A stretch of 64,000 nucleotides of DNA from Corbicula japonica (Eukaryota; Mollusca; Bivalvia; Venerida; Cyrenidae). Location of the stretch: positions 1-64,000 of the forward strand of contig JAZAYU010001068.1 of NCBI GenBank assembly GCA_038501625.1, in the 5' to 3' direction. A program made the translations under genes and the position numbers. Each line of letters begins with the position of its first letter. The first letter of the stretch is position 1. Of this stretch, positions 1-12,239 are shown piece after piece. The notes below the pieces were generated by a model. The model had not been told where the DNA came from and made no database searches. It was given only the letters and a program-made list of their open reading frames with translations.

Positions 1-700
1 GAATTTGTGATTGAAAAAAAAAATTGAACTTGTTTAAAACATTTGCGTGTTTTTTAATTTTTCTGGTACGTGAAACCAATGTTTTGCTGTTAATTTATGT
101 GGGTTCAAATAAAAAGATTTTGTTTATGTATCAAATAGTTCTGGGAAGTAAAAAACTGCCGATTTTCATTTGTTGTTGAGTATATTTGATTACTTTATTG
201 AAGTTACGGAGAAATTGATAATGAATTCATTTCTTTATAAAAATGGCACACAGGGCGTAGCTCACCTTTTAAAGGGAATGGGAGCACACGCAACTTTTCG
301 GGCTGTTCAACGGAAACCGGTCCAGCTTTTAAACTTCAACTATGTTCATTCATAGACTGATTAGTAGGTCTTTCCTCTTGATTCATTGTGTTATGTTTTT
401 GTGAAATATTTATTTATAAAAGCAAACTTAAGAAAAGCATCAATACTGTTCTCGTTGATTACATGTACCTACAGGAGCATGTAAGTCCAGACCTGCGAAA
501 AAATAAAGATGACAATTTTTCGAAAGTGTAAATGTGTGGTGCCGTCGTCTAACTACATTATGGGTGTTTTAAAAATGTGCGTCAACTTACCAAAATGTCT
601 ATGTTTTATGCTCCATTATTTTGATTTGATATCCTGATATCTGTAATTAAAATTAGGTAAAGTGTTAAAGGTAAATTGTTTGTTTTATTAAAGTGTCACC
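1..700. other. Intergenic, nothing recognised
   Basis: AT-rich sequence with only short chance reading frames, such as one of 61 codons starting at 170. No domain, splice-framed exon or repeat boundary is visible. Confidence 0.5.
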
Positions 701-704
701 CCTA

Positions 705-939
705 TTGAAAGGGCCAGCCATTTCTGACTTATGAGACACCTTTTTCTATTGCACTTGTACCTCCCGAATCCTATCCTTTTAATGCCAGGCACCAGGCAGG
801 TAGGCATACGGTAACCATTCTTTAACTAGCTGGCGGCTCACCAACCGGCCATATCAGAACGAACCCCTGGGGGGATTCGAACCTTCGACCTCCCGCTCCC
901 AAGGCGGATGCCTTAACCACTAGGCCAGGGAGACGGTTA
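705..939 (-). mobile_element. tRNA-derived SINE with Pro-like head
   Basis: Read on the minus strand from about 934, the sequence gives a tRNA-like head. It has an A box (TGGCCTAGTGG) and a perfect B box (GGTTCGAATCC), which together form an internal RNA polymerase III promoter. The anticodon-arm equivalent has a TGG anticodon in a seven-base loop, which would be proline. An unrelated body of about 150 bp follows, as expected for a SINE rather than a tRNA gene. The acceptor stem is imperfect, so a working tRNA is unlikely. The 3' limit is approximate. The head abuts the satellite that starts just downstream on the + strand. Confidence 0.75.
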
Positions 940-947
940 GTGTCCTT

Positions 948-3068
948 CCGCCAGGCTTCGAAAACTTAAAAAAAATCAAAGCTAGTTTTTGTTGATATTT
1001 TACTTAATCATCCCTGAAATGTAAATGACATGCTGTAAAAAATCGAATTAAAGACGTTTTTAAGATAAACATAAATTATGATAAATATTAAGTTCAGGCC
1101 GCCAGGCCGCTAGGCCGCCAGGCTTCGCAAACTTAAAAAAAAATCAAAGCTAGTTTTTGTTGATATTTCATTTAATCATCCCTGAAATGTACATTGCATG
1201 ATGTAAAAATCGATTACAAGAAATTCTTAAGATAAACATAAATTATGATAAATTTTAAGTTTAGGCCGCTAGGCCGCCAGGCTTTGAAAACTTAAAAAAA
1301 ATCAAAGCTAGTTTTTGTTGATATTACACTCAATCATCCCTGAAATGTACATTGCATGCTGTAAAAATCGATTTCAAGACATTTTTAAGATAAATATAAA
1401 TTATGAAAAAGTTTAAGTTTAGGCCGCCAGGCTTCGAAAACTTAAAAAAATCAAAGCTAGTTTTTGTTGATATTACACTTAATCATCCCTGAAATGTACA
1501 TTGCATGCTGTAAAAATCGATTTCAAGACATTTTAAAGATAAACATAAATTATGAAAAATTTTAAGTTTAGGCCGCCAGGCCGCTAGGCCGCCAGGCTTC
1601 GAAAACTTAAAACAAATCAAAGCTAGTTTTGTTGATATTTCACTTAATCATCCCTGAAATGTATATTGCATGCTGTAAAAACCGATTTCAAGACATTTTT
1701 AAGATAAATATAAATTATGATAAATTTTAAGTTTAGGCCGCCAGGCCGCTAGGCCGCCAGGCTTCGAAAACTTAAAAAAAATCAAAGCTAGATTTTGTTG
1801 ATATTTCACTTAATCATCCCTGAAATGTACATTGCATGCTGTAAAAATCGATTTCAAGACATTTTAAAGATAAACATAAATTATGATAAATTTTAAGTTT
1901 AGGCCGCCAGGCTTCGAAAACTTAAAAAAAAATCAAAGCTAGATTTTGTTGATATTTCACTTAATCATCCCTGAAAAGTACATTGCATGCTGTAAAAATC
2001 GATTTCAAGACATTTTTGAGATAAACATAAATTATGATAAATTTTAAGTTTAGGCCGCTAGACCGCCAGGCCGCTAGGCCGCCAGGCTTCGAAAACTTAA
2101 AAAAAAATCAGCTAGTTTTTGTTGATATTTCACTTAATCATCCCTGAAATGTACATTGCATGCTGTAAAAATCGATTTCAAGACATTTTAAAGATAAACA
2201 TAAATTATGAAAAATTTTAAGTTTAGGCCGCCAGGCCGCTAGGCCGCCAGACTTCGAAAACTTAAAACAAATCAAAGCTAGTTTTGTTGATATTTCACTT
2301 AATCATCCCTGAAATGTATATTGCATGCTGTAAAAATCGATTTCAAGACATTTTTAAGATAAATATAAATTATGATAAATTTTAAGTTTAGGCCGCCAGG
2401 CCGCTAGGCCACCAGGCTTCGAAAACTTAAAAAAAATCAAAGCTAGATTTTGTTGATATTTCACTTAATCATCCCTGAAATGTACATTGCATGCTGTAAA
2501 AATCGATTTCAAGACATTTTTAAGATAAACATAAATTATGATAAATTTTAAGTTTAGGCCGCTAGACCGCCAGGCCGCTAGGCCGCCAGGCTTCGAAAAC
2601 TTAAAAAATATCAGCTAGTTTTTGTTGATATTTCACTTAATCATCCCTGAAATGTACATTGCATGCTGTAAAAATCGATTTCAAGACATTTTTAAGATAA
2701 ACATAAATTATGATAAATTTTAAGTTTAGGCCGCCAGGCCGCAAGGCCGCCAGGCCGCTAGGCCTCCAGGCTTCGAAAACTTAAAAAAAATCAAAGCTAG
2801 ATTTTGTTGATATTTCACTTAATCATCCCTTAAATGTATATTGCATGCTGTAAAAATCGATTTCAAGACATTTTTAAGATAAATATAAAATAAGATAAAT
2901 TTTAAGTTTAGGCCGGTAGGCCGCCAGGCTTCGAAAACTTAAAAAAAAATCAAAGCTAGTTTTTGTTGATATTTCACTTAATCATCCCTGAAATGTACAT
3001 TGCATGCTGTTAAAATCGATTTCAAGCCGTTTTAAAGATAAACATAAATTATAATAAATATTAAGTTT
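948..3068. repeat. Satellite, ~150-180 bp units with GC-rich linkers
   Basis: Thirteen direct units are anchored by 'GGCTTCGAAAACTTAAA' at about 954, 1121, 1280, 1430, 1595, 1760, 1910, 2085, 2250, 2415, 2589, 2769 and 2928. Each unit has an AT-rich core of about 135 bp containing 'AATCATCCCTGAAATGTA' and 'GCATGCTGTAAAAATCGA'. A GC-rich linker built from alternating 8-mers GGCCGCCA and GGCCGCTA follows. Unit length steps between about 150, 165 and 180 bp because the number of linker 8-mers varies. Units are highly similar, which suggests recent amplification or homogenisation. No coding capacity is seen. Confidence 0.93.
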
Positions 3069-3232
3069 AAGCCGCTAGGCCGCTTTCTTCACGCCGCCAG
3101 GCCGCTAACTTTACGCCGCCAGGCCGCTAGGCCGCCAGGCCGCTAACTTCACGCCGCCAGGCCGCTAGGCCGCCAGGCCGCTAACTTCACGCCGCCAGGC
3201 CGCTAGGCCGCCAGGCCGCTAACTTCGCACAT
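3069..3232. repeat. GC-rich minisatellite at satellite edge
   Basis: At the right edge of the satellite the GGCCGCCA/GGCCGCTA linker becomes its own array. The repeated block reads roughly 'AACTTCACGCCGCCAGGCCG' plus further 8-mers, and occurs about four times. The AT-rich core is absent here, so this looks like independent expansion of the linker module. Confidence 0.85.
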
Positions 3233-4871
3233 CTGCAGAAACTTATGTTGCAGTTTTTGATAAAGTATAAAGTCAGGATGGTCGTGATGAATTATTCTTA
3301 CAATTTCTTAGATATGGGTTCTTATAATTAAAAATCATGTCCTTATCATATCTGTTAATGTCGGTTGGACCACTTGGAGAAAAAAGATATCCAAAAATAC
3401 TAACTGGTTTAGTACGTGAAAATAGTACTTTTATTTATGTACACGCGTTCTGTTGTTGTTTTTTTTTTTTTTTGAATAACAAAGCTTTACTCATCTAAGC
3501 CTTCCTATGAATAATTATTGCATTTTTACAATAGCATTGTCATCTCTAGTAGCGCACCAGTCGACTGTTAGGTATAATAAGCCCGGTCTACTCAACTGTT
3601 GCATTATTTGATAAGCTAACGCACGGGAGACTGAGAAAACAAATGTTATAAAATAAATATAATGGTATATAAACACTAATTTGGGCCTCTGTTCTCATTC
3701 GGGCCCTATGTTGATCGAATCTTCCCTTTATGAGTCTGTGAAAAACAAATACACATGTCGGTAAACATAATATAGTATAAACATTAGTACATCTTACAGA
3801 AAACACCAAATAGGAAATACAGATATAGCATTTTGCATGCGATATTTGATATGCAAATAGATTGTGTAGTTATAAATGTTCTATATGCTAATTAACGTCA
3901 ATTATTAAATTACGTTGTCTTTCATGTACACAGTACATCAATCTCACTAAAGTCAGATTTCAGGAGATGATTTTAATCAGATCGACAGTACATGCTTGTA
4001 TATATCTTATGTTATTTTCTTCGTTGGATTATTTTGAAGCGAAGGTATAAATATTGAATTTACTTCCCGAGCATCGATTTTACATAATTCACGCCTTTTT
4101 ATATGGTTCTACTTTCCAATGACCAATGACAGGTATGCTCGTGTTTTCTGTTGCATCTGAATCTTCGAGTTAACTAAATTATTTTATTTATAATAAGATT
4201 AGAGAAAACATCCATGGAAATTCTCCGTAATATTGTGAATGGCAGTAATCTGCATTTAGTTTTATAGCTAAAGAATGCGCACAGGGGTCCGATTTCAAAT
4301 GTTAATTTACAGTCAGCTTCTCGGTGATTAATTGAAGGGAATATGAGGAAGCAATGACCATGAAAATTTTAATGGCTCTGCTGAGGGCTACGTGTAGGAA
4401 AAATAGCAAAATAGAAGAAATTAAGCTATATCTAAGTTATTACAATTTCGGTGTATTGAAATCATGAAATACCAATATGATATGGTTTAAACTGTTAATA
4501 ATTAGTAATAGTAAAACAAGTCCAATTTTTAATCTTCGGTGAATATGTGAATTTCTTATTACATGCACCCATCAACTGTTTCCAGTTCGAATCCTTATTT
4601 GTTAATCATTGGGAACGCAGATAAACAGGTGACGTTATTAATGATCTTATGGTAGACTTCAACAATGAAAATAAACCAACACTAAGCTTTAATCCTAAAT
4701 TTAAGAATATAATCGAACTTCTATCGCGTTAAACAGAGTATGGAATTTATTTGGGTAGTTTAAAGTGGGGTAAGCCTGGCTTTGACCAATGATAAGATCA
4801 ACTCGGCCTAAAACTCAAATTTTGTCGACCGAACAAGACATTTCTTTACATATTCAAAATGCATCTGGTTT
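3233..4871. other. Intergenic, nothing recognised
   Basis: AT-rich unique-looking DNA with a poly-T run near 3460. No reading frame here has a recognisable domain. Confidence 0.5.
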
Positions 4872-5162
4872 CCAAACTTCCAAATTATCCACCATAGTAT
4901 TAAACTACTGTCACAGGAAGGTTGTCTATATCAAGGTTAACAATGTCTTAGAATTTAGTTCAATATACTTTACTAGAACAATAGTTATAAATAATGCAAA
5001 CATGAATGTCAAATTTTCCTTTTGTAGTCACTGGGAGAAACTTGTTTTGATAATGTTTTAGTAAAGTTTATTGAACTAAATTCTAAGACATTGTTAACCT
5101 TGATATAGACAACCTTCCTGTGACTGTAGTTTAATACTATAGTGGATAATTTGGAAGTTTGG
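4872..5162. repeat. Long inverted repeat (109-bp arms, 73-bp loop)
   Basis: The arm at 4872-4980 starts CCAAACTTCCAAATTATCC. It recurs as its reverse complement at 5054-5162 with only a few mismatches. The spacer is 73 bp. Transcription through it would give a long hairpin RNA. Short frames on both strands through the arms translate to the same peptide, which is a consequence of the symmetry and not evidence of coding. It is probably a foldback or MITE-type element, but no target duplication could be identified. Confidence 0.9.
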
Positions 5163-6625
5163 ACTCCCGGCAAAAAGGCTACACTCAGTGAGAGAAATTG
5201 TTTCATATTTCTATTTATTTATAATTCCTGATTGACCTGTAACATTTATATGCCCTATAAAGGATATCTGAAATAATAAGAATATTTTTAATTATTAAAT
5301 AACATGAAATTTTATGAAAACAGGAAACCACACTCCCCGCAACTTTAAAAGTATATTGTGACAAATGATACCACCTTAATTAAAGATTTACCTCCGAAGA
5401 AGCTTTTCACCTAAATAGTTTTTTTGTGTGTGAAATAATTATTATATAGTACCATGTTTTAAATGTTACAATTATAGAGTTGTTAATCTGTTGATGTTTT
5501 TCCTTCAAATATTCGAAATGCACTTGTCTACAAAAATACCCATCTATAAGTAAAGTAATTATCCCACTATGTATTTGACAGTAAAACAGTTAATACAGAT
5601 TAATGGATATTGCAACTTGCGGATGAGAAGCTACATGCTCGGCATGTGATCGTTTTTTAACCTGTTATCTTACATTTGATATGGTGTGTTAACAAATCTT
5701 CTCTTTATATTAAACGTGATTGTATTTATATTGAACCAAATTTTACAACGTGAATAGTTTTTAAAACGATCAACACAATTTTCGAATTTCTTAATTATTT
5801 TCAAGCGAGTATATAGCAGGGACAAGATCATATTCACTCTCATCTAGTTTAAAATTATGTTTCAAAATTGTTATGCGGCGAATTCTCGTTTCAGAGTGTT
5901 TGTTTATCATAAATTTACTTTGAACCATGTTTTTCAATGCTTTTATTTTTGTCATTTTATTATTACCAGCTGGATTCTCTGATGAAATAATAATTTCTTA
6001 CATGCATCATCGCCAGACCTGGATGTTTGATAGGTCTCTTCTACATGTATCTTCTCTGTATGTACTTCGAAGCCTCAACATCTCAAAGAATCATGATTAT
6101 AACTGTTGATTTATTACTGTTTATTTAAAAAAAACATATTGTTTATTTAACAAATGATAATATCTATTATTTTCTATATCTAACAACATCGTTATCGGTC
6201 TCTTTTATCTATTTCAGATTAAGGCAGAGTGAGATATTGTGAGGACAACATGGACTTTAATATCAGCAAAGAATGGACCACTGTGTGAATTCAGATTGTT
6301 TACAGACTTGAAGATTTTAACCAACGTTAGACATTATGCATAAATGAAGCATTTTGAAATGTGTTCTATTCGAAATTAAAGTGAAAAACATTGTTCGTAA
6401 GAATAGGCAAATTGATATTGTTAAAACCTTAATAACATGGTAAATTATGTAGTTAAATATCAAAACATAATTATGTTAAATATCAATATACTTGTATTAT
6501 TTGCATTTTGAAATCCGTTTCGATAATAGCGTTACAATAATAGATTGATTCGCTTTTTCTTTATTTTCAATCGCCTTTTCTTTGTAAAAAGAATCGTATC
6601 GGTTATATTTAGTATCTATCTAGTA
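5163..6625. other. Intergenic, nothing recognised
   Basis: AT-rich sequence. A 60-codon frame at 5927-6109 starts with a hydrophobic stretch, but it has no family resemblance and no convincing gene context. Confidence 0.45.
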
Positions 6626-7247
6626 GCCGAATTCGGTTAAGCTGGGTTGTTGTAAATATTTCTCTACACCGAATTCTGTTAGAGACGGATTGTTCTACGA
6701 ATCAATAAGCAGATACATGTAACTATTTAGATGAAACTGCGTTTTCTTTCGCGTAGCCGAATTCGGTTAAGCAGGTTTTGTAAATATATTTCTTGCCGAA
6801 TTCGGCTAAAGAAATGTTCGAAGAATCTGTAAGCAGATTTTTTTTCAAACGTATTTAAAGACCGAATTCGCAATATTTAACCGAGCGGGTACCAATTTGA
6901 GCTCAAGTGTAACAAGCGAAAAGCATTATTTCGTGACTGAATTCGGTCAATTTGGGTAATACAGTCTTATCCGCTTGTCTTAGTTCTAAGCAAGCATTCT
7001 CAATTGACTGAATTCGGTCAGATGATACAAATTCAACCACAGGTTTTCGTTTTTTTCGCAGAGAGTAGTTGTTGAAGAAAGCAGCATATATTTAGTGACT
7101 GAATTCAGTCACGACATGCAATTTGGTTAAAATTTACTTTATTTTGTATTATAGCAGTTGAAAACTTTAATCACAATTTTAGACTGGAATAAATAAAAAA
7201 ACTCAAACACTCCAATACTTAAAATAGTTTACTGACTGAATTCGGTC
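6626..7247. repeat. Array of nine GAATTC-centred palindromes
   Basis: Nine copies of a 10-18 bp dyad centred on GAATTC start at about 6626, 6668, 6756, 6795, 6861, 6935, 7006, 7095 and 7234. The first five resemble GCCGAATTCGGTT. The last four resemble GACTGAATTCGGTC. The copy at 7095-7112 (GTGACTGAATTCAGTCAC) is a perfect 18-bp palindrome. Spacing is irregular (about 39-140 bp) and the intervening sequence is not repeated, unlike an ordinary satellite. Confidence 0.85.
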
Positions 7248-8414
7248 GATGTGCTAGCTCCTAAATATGTCGCTATATTGGTAAAAGTTTGCCAAAGACA
7301 TTCTATAACATATTAGACTGCGTTTATATATTATGGTTGTAATGGTAGAAAAGTTGACAACTATTGGGCATAAGAGAACAGGGTCAATCTAAAAAAGAAC
7401 GTGTTTTTAGGTGAGTTACTTAAAAAATTCCCATGATGTGCCCGACTACGTAAACTATATTTACATTTAATAATTAATTTAAAGTACCGAAACTTCGTGA
7501 CCGCCGCGTTCAGGGTCATGACTTTTGGACATGACGTCACTCACTGTTGTTTTTTTTTAAGTTCGGTCAAATGTGTAGCACGTTTTTGTATCATTTGAAT
7601 GTCAGACTAGCCGGGGTTAAAATTATACGTGTTACCTTGACCGCTTAGTAACAGTCATGGTTCATATAATCCACAACCTGTTTTTTTTTTAGTTTAAATG
7701 TTTGTATAAGATTCCAACATCATTTTTATAACTTATCAATGTTTTTTATAGAGATTATAGTATTGACATAGAAAATCAGTGAAGAGCCATAATAACTCTT
7801 TGAAGCAACGTTTTGTCTTATCAGGGTGGCCATTATGGTATTTAAGTTAAAATACTAAACGAGTTGCTTAATTATTCTCCGAAAACCAGAAAAGATTGAC
7901 AATTCGACATATTTCATTATAAAGGTGTCCCACTGACATAAAAATGGAAATTAAATTATTTATTTACAATCCAGACTAAATATGCATGTAGTTGTATGAT
8001 GAAATATTTGATTAACCGAGGCTAATTACAAAAGCGTCATATTGCCGTAGTCACAACGTGAACAAGCTTATAGCAGGCGTATGTCTGGCGAGAAGTAAAT
8101 TAAACAATTATCTATAATACACCATGCATACGTTTATGACATGCGATAGCAAATGCATGGTAGTAACACTCTGTAACATTTAAATAAAACATTGGTTTAA
8201 CTAGCCGTTGTTAAAAGCTATTTAGAGCTTATGTTATTTGATGATCATCCGACTCTATATCAATACATTTATATGATTTGACTTGATTTAAAATTTAATC
8301 AAGCTTTAATTGATATTGTTTATATTTATTGTTGATTTTCAAAATTACTGTCTATTATTTTGTGGTAAGAATGATAACTAGTGTCTGTTTAAGTTAAAAA
8401 CATCAGAAGCCTAC
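7248..8414. other. Intergenic, nothing recognised
   Basis: AT-rich DNA, with one short higher-GC patch near 7495-7540. No gene or repeat boundary could be supported. Confidence 0.45.
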
Positions 8415-8475
8415 TCTCAGAATGGGAATCAAACTTGTAGCAAAAAACTCTTACCACTCTACCGGTTAAACCATA
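8415..8475 (-). mobile_element. tRNA-like SINE head fragment
   Basis: The minus strand reads a tRNA-like segment with an A-box-like 'ACCGGTAGAGTGG' and a B box 'GTTTGATTCC' about 33 bp downstream. This spacing is typical of a polymerase III internal promoter. The stems are poor, so it is most likely a decayed SINE head. Confidence 0.5.
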
Positions 8476-8521
8476 TATCATATCAACTAATTGGGGTTAA
8501 CTTTTTTTGTTTATTTTTCCA

Positions 8522-8605
8522 TAAAAGAACCTGCTAGCGCAAGTGTGAGGTTGGATCATCCTTGAAGCTGGTTAAAACCACCAGTAGCAGATAGTTTTGC
8601 CACTT
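8522..8605 (+). mobile_element. Retroelement 3' tail fragment
   Basis: This contains 'GCAAGTGTGAGGTTGG', then 'GAAGCTGGTTAAAACCACC' and 'TGCCACTTGTC'. The same ordered blocks occur at 33375-33435 (+) and 60180-60270 (-). There they lie downstream of the reverse-transcriptase relic, so this is probably a decayed 3' tail of the same family. Confidence 0.55.
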
Positions 8606-8627
8606 GTCTTTCCAAATTATATTGCCT

Positions 8628-8960
8628 CTATCTAGGAGAGAACCCGCACCGTCACGAGTACAGTTCCTAGCCTTGCAACTCTGACGAAGGTAACGAATTG
8701 AGATAACCGGGACAATCCCCTAAAAGGTTGATCGGATAGCCCTAATATACGTACGACATTGGTAATTGGTTATTTTACTGACAACAATACTGACTTTATG
8801 TACAGAAAGATTTTTACGGCTGGCACACTGCGCAAATAGCGCTACTGTTAATTTCAAATGATATTGCCTGTGAGAGCAAACCCGCACCTTTATGGCGGCA
8901 GCACCTAGCCCTTTAATTCCGACGACGTAACCAACTAAGCTAACCGGGACAACCCCTCGG
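8628..8960 (-). mobile_element. Two tandem tRNA-derived SINE copies
   Basis: On the minus strand, two copies about 235 bp apart begin with a GTCCCGGTTA-type tRNA head. The copy near 8950-8865 has a clear A box (TTAGCTTAGTTGG). Both share 'AGGGCTAGG'-like and 'GGTGCGGGTT' segments further along. The same head occurs on the + strand at 54577-54650, which defines a dispersed SINE family. The tandem arrangement suggests duplication of one insertion. Confidence 0.65.
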
Positions 8961-10719
8961 ATTAAAAAAAAACAACAACTTTTTTCTTGATGTGCTTTTC
9001 TTTTCGTTTCGTTGAAAGACTGTGCTTTCTAAATGTGTCTGTTTCTAATTTGCAGGGCATTCATTTTTCCAGTATTACTCAAGTCAGTTCCTGAATAATG
9101 GTCATTGCAGTATTTGTCAGTTAAGAGTACAAAACTATCAACATTACGAGCTAAAGACTTGACAAATGGCACATGCATTATAATTAATCATGATAGTGAA
9201 CGTATGGTCTTAAAATACTAACTAATTTAAAATCTTCCTTAAGTTGACAAAGTGACAAAGGCTTGAGATATTATCCGATTTACATGAAACTACATAAACA
9301 AGACCTATATTTTCTCATCCTATAAAAAAAACTTACGACTATAACACATAGTTCATGCACCAGAAATATCAAAACGCACATATGCGTTCAAAACCATTTC
9401 ATGTTCATTTCCCTCCACAGCTCCCATCTTGTCGATCTCATTCCAAGAAAACGTGATGAATAAGAAATGTTTCTTCGTTGTTGAGCGTAGCGAGTGAAAA
9501 CATTAATATCACTTAATCGGCAAGGTATTGTTGTCTTTTTAATGTTTTCTTTTATAGCCTCCTAGATTTTATAGGGATGATCTCTCTTGTGCACAAATTG
9601 GCATCGAATGTGTTTAAGATATAATTGTTTTCACAGGTGCCAATTTTAGAAAAAAAGTCCTTTTATTTTTTTATTTTTTTTTTTCGGAACGTGATATTCA
9701 AACCGAAACGTCCAAAGCATAATCAAGCTTAGAGGTCAATTACTTAAAATCAATAATTAACTGAAATAAAATTAAGTATAAGTTGAAACTTTTAGATTTT
9801 AGACTCTTAGTCTCATAGCTTTGCACTTTATGCTGCAAATGTATTGGCAATTTGGATTATGAACTGTTAAATTTATAAGATTACGTTTATTAGATTAAAG
9901 ACTTTTGAATAACTGATAATTGTTTCCATTGAGGCTGTAGAATAATGAAATAACAATTTTGCTGGATTATTTGAATCCAATATATGGCGCTTGATGTTTC
10001 AAAGTATCAATGGCCATAACTGGGTACCAACTCGAGTTCATTTGCAAGTTACAAGTCTGTCTAGTTATAATGAAATCAGATGATATAATCGTTTTGTTGT
10101 TTCTTCTTTAGATGTCAATGACCAAGCCGCGAAATGTCAAGATAAAAGTTACAATGTTTAAATAACCATATCAAAACGTCAAATGAATTATTTAACCTTT
10201 ATCTTTGTCTCCAAATCTTCGTTGAAAGTGGCATTGGCATGAATTAGTTATGCAGATCATGCATATCACTAACACGATAGGCTTAATAGCTCAAGATATT
10301 AGACAGCATAATTGTGCACCCTAGAATCTGACTTAAAGTTTCAGTGGCAAATTAATTTGTCACTGACCGCACGAAGGCTTGCCCCTCATGTTCTATACTT
10401 GTCTTAAAAGTGTCTTATTTTAAATAATCATTGTGTTAAACCATGATTTTTCCAGTTTGACTTTATGGATAGGCTGTGTTTTCTTGGAGTGTGTATTTAA
10501 GATACTATTAGGCATATTTCACAGTTTGTTAAGAAAACTAATGCACCATTAACGTTCGCGGATAATTTGAGAGTATTTTATCACATTCAAAAATACGGGA
10601 CATCAAATAATTATCTCCACGGAGAATCTGCAGATAAACACATTGAAACAATGCACGGCAAACAATTATTTGCAAGCCAAAGCTGAAACCGGTTTAAGTA
10701 TACGCTGATTTCACAAACG
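8961..10719. other. Intergenic, nothing recognised
   Basis: AT-rich sequence with short homopolymer runs (for example near 9660-9685). No coding exon or bounded repeat was seen. Confidence 0.45.
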
Positions 10720-11449
10720 CATTTTTTAATCAATCATGTACAACTTGCGCTTTACTATAAAATACACACCGTTATTTTGAAAGAAGCATGAACAGTTGCC
10801 TTGAATATAAAACTATAAAACTACATAAACGTGATGTCTAATTTATTCCTATTCAGTTACAATGTTAAAACGGAAACAGTAACGCAAACCACATATACCC
10901 AACGAGATTTTTTTTCTAAATATTATTATGAGGCCTTTTCAATAAACGTATATAATAACGTCATGTCAATCAAGAAACTGACAATACAAGTCGGTAACTT
11001 GAAACGGCAATGCTCGATTTACAAAATACGGTGCAGATAAACTTAAAGTATTAGCATAAATAATTCGTCTAGTTCGCTTCCTGGAAACGTAAAATTTTCC
11101 GAGAAAAGTAATATTTTTCATAGTCCTTAGTCATAAATAATTTATAATGTCTAAAGATAGTGTATGCTAATTCAACCAAAATATTAAAGCGGAAACATGA
11201 ACGTAACCGCGTGTTCCTAAGTCATATTTATTCATCTCTCTGGGAGACTTGTCAAATGCACGCACATAAGTCAAAGTTGCAAACAAGCATCAAATCATCG
11301 AATCAAAAATTCCTTAATATGATTCCGTTATTCTATGTACATGTAATGCCTTTGCCCGATTTCATAAAGAGAGTACAGTTAAACTTAAACTATATATTAT
11401 TCGAATGTTTACGTGCAAGTTGCATGTGAAATTCGTTTGGTTTGCTTAC

Positions 11450-12239
11450 TTAAGGTAAGGCCTGCCTAACTGGCACTATTAAGAATCCAACATCTGATTA
11501 TATTTTCATCAACTGCTTCATACCACTGACTTGTATGCAAAATTTTAATGATTTTCACCGTGTAGTTTTTGAGATTTTTAGCTTTTTTTATTTAAAAAAA
11601 TGAGAAAAAACGTGAAAGTAACCAAATTCTTTAATCGGTGACAAAATTTTTTGTTATTGATAAATTCAACCCTAATTTTTTACAGTTTATCCAAAATATG
11701 TTATATTTTACAAAACCAATTTAAGATATAATATATAAATACAGAATTTATCTTAAAATGACATTTTTTGACCAAATAAATTTAAAAAATGCATTTTTTT
11801 ATATTTCACGAGACTAAATTAATGAAAATTGTGCAAAATCCTGATTGGTGCAATATACAAAAATTTACCATTTTTTAACTATATACCTTAAACAAAATTT
11901 AAACAAAATTTCAGAGAAGTTTACCGTCCAGTTTTAGAAATTTTCAAATTGATGACTTGAATAAACACTATTCTGATAGCGAAAACCCCTTTAATCTTGA
12001 TTATTTTGCTTATTTTAGTTTAAATCATGAAAATTTTATATTCAATGACCGAATTACACAGGAAAAAAAGAAATATGCCAATCATTTAAGCTTTAGGCTG
12101 ACCAAAAAAAAATAGCTTCCAGTGGGATTTGAACCCTGGTCCTCTTGCATGACAGAAATCTACGCTAATTTACTACTATAGTTACCTCCCTTGGATACTC
12201 TTCTGGATATAGGTATTCATTAGGAAGGCCTTACCTTAA
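11450..12239. mobile_element. TTAA-flanked inverted-repeat element (piggyBac-type MITE)
   Basis: The termini are TTAA-GGTAAGGCCTGCCTAA on the left and the inverted equivalent ending GGCCTTACC-TTAA on the right. The inverted repeat is about 20 bp with one or two mismatches. Uninterrupted copies of the host satellite read GCTTACTTAAAGCT at the same point, showing insertion at TTAA with duplication of TTAA. Duplication of TTAA is characteristic of the piggyBac superfamily. The 790-bp interior has no transposase frame, so the element is non-autonomous. A tRNA-like B box (GGTTCAAATCC, minus strand) lies inside it near 12125-12140. Confidence 0.8.

Noticed and set aside
853..939. Functional tRNA-Pro gene
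   Set aside because: A and B boxes are good but the acceptor stem does not close and a SINE body follows, so a SINE is more likely.
4789..5206. Two small frames on opposite strands encoding the same peptide
   Set aside because: The identity results from the inverted repeat arms, not from conserved coding.
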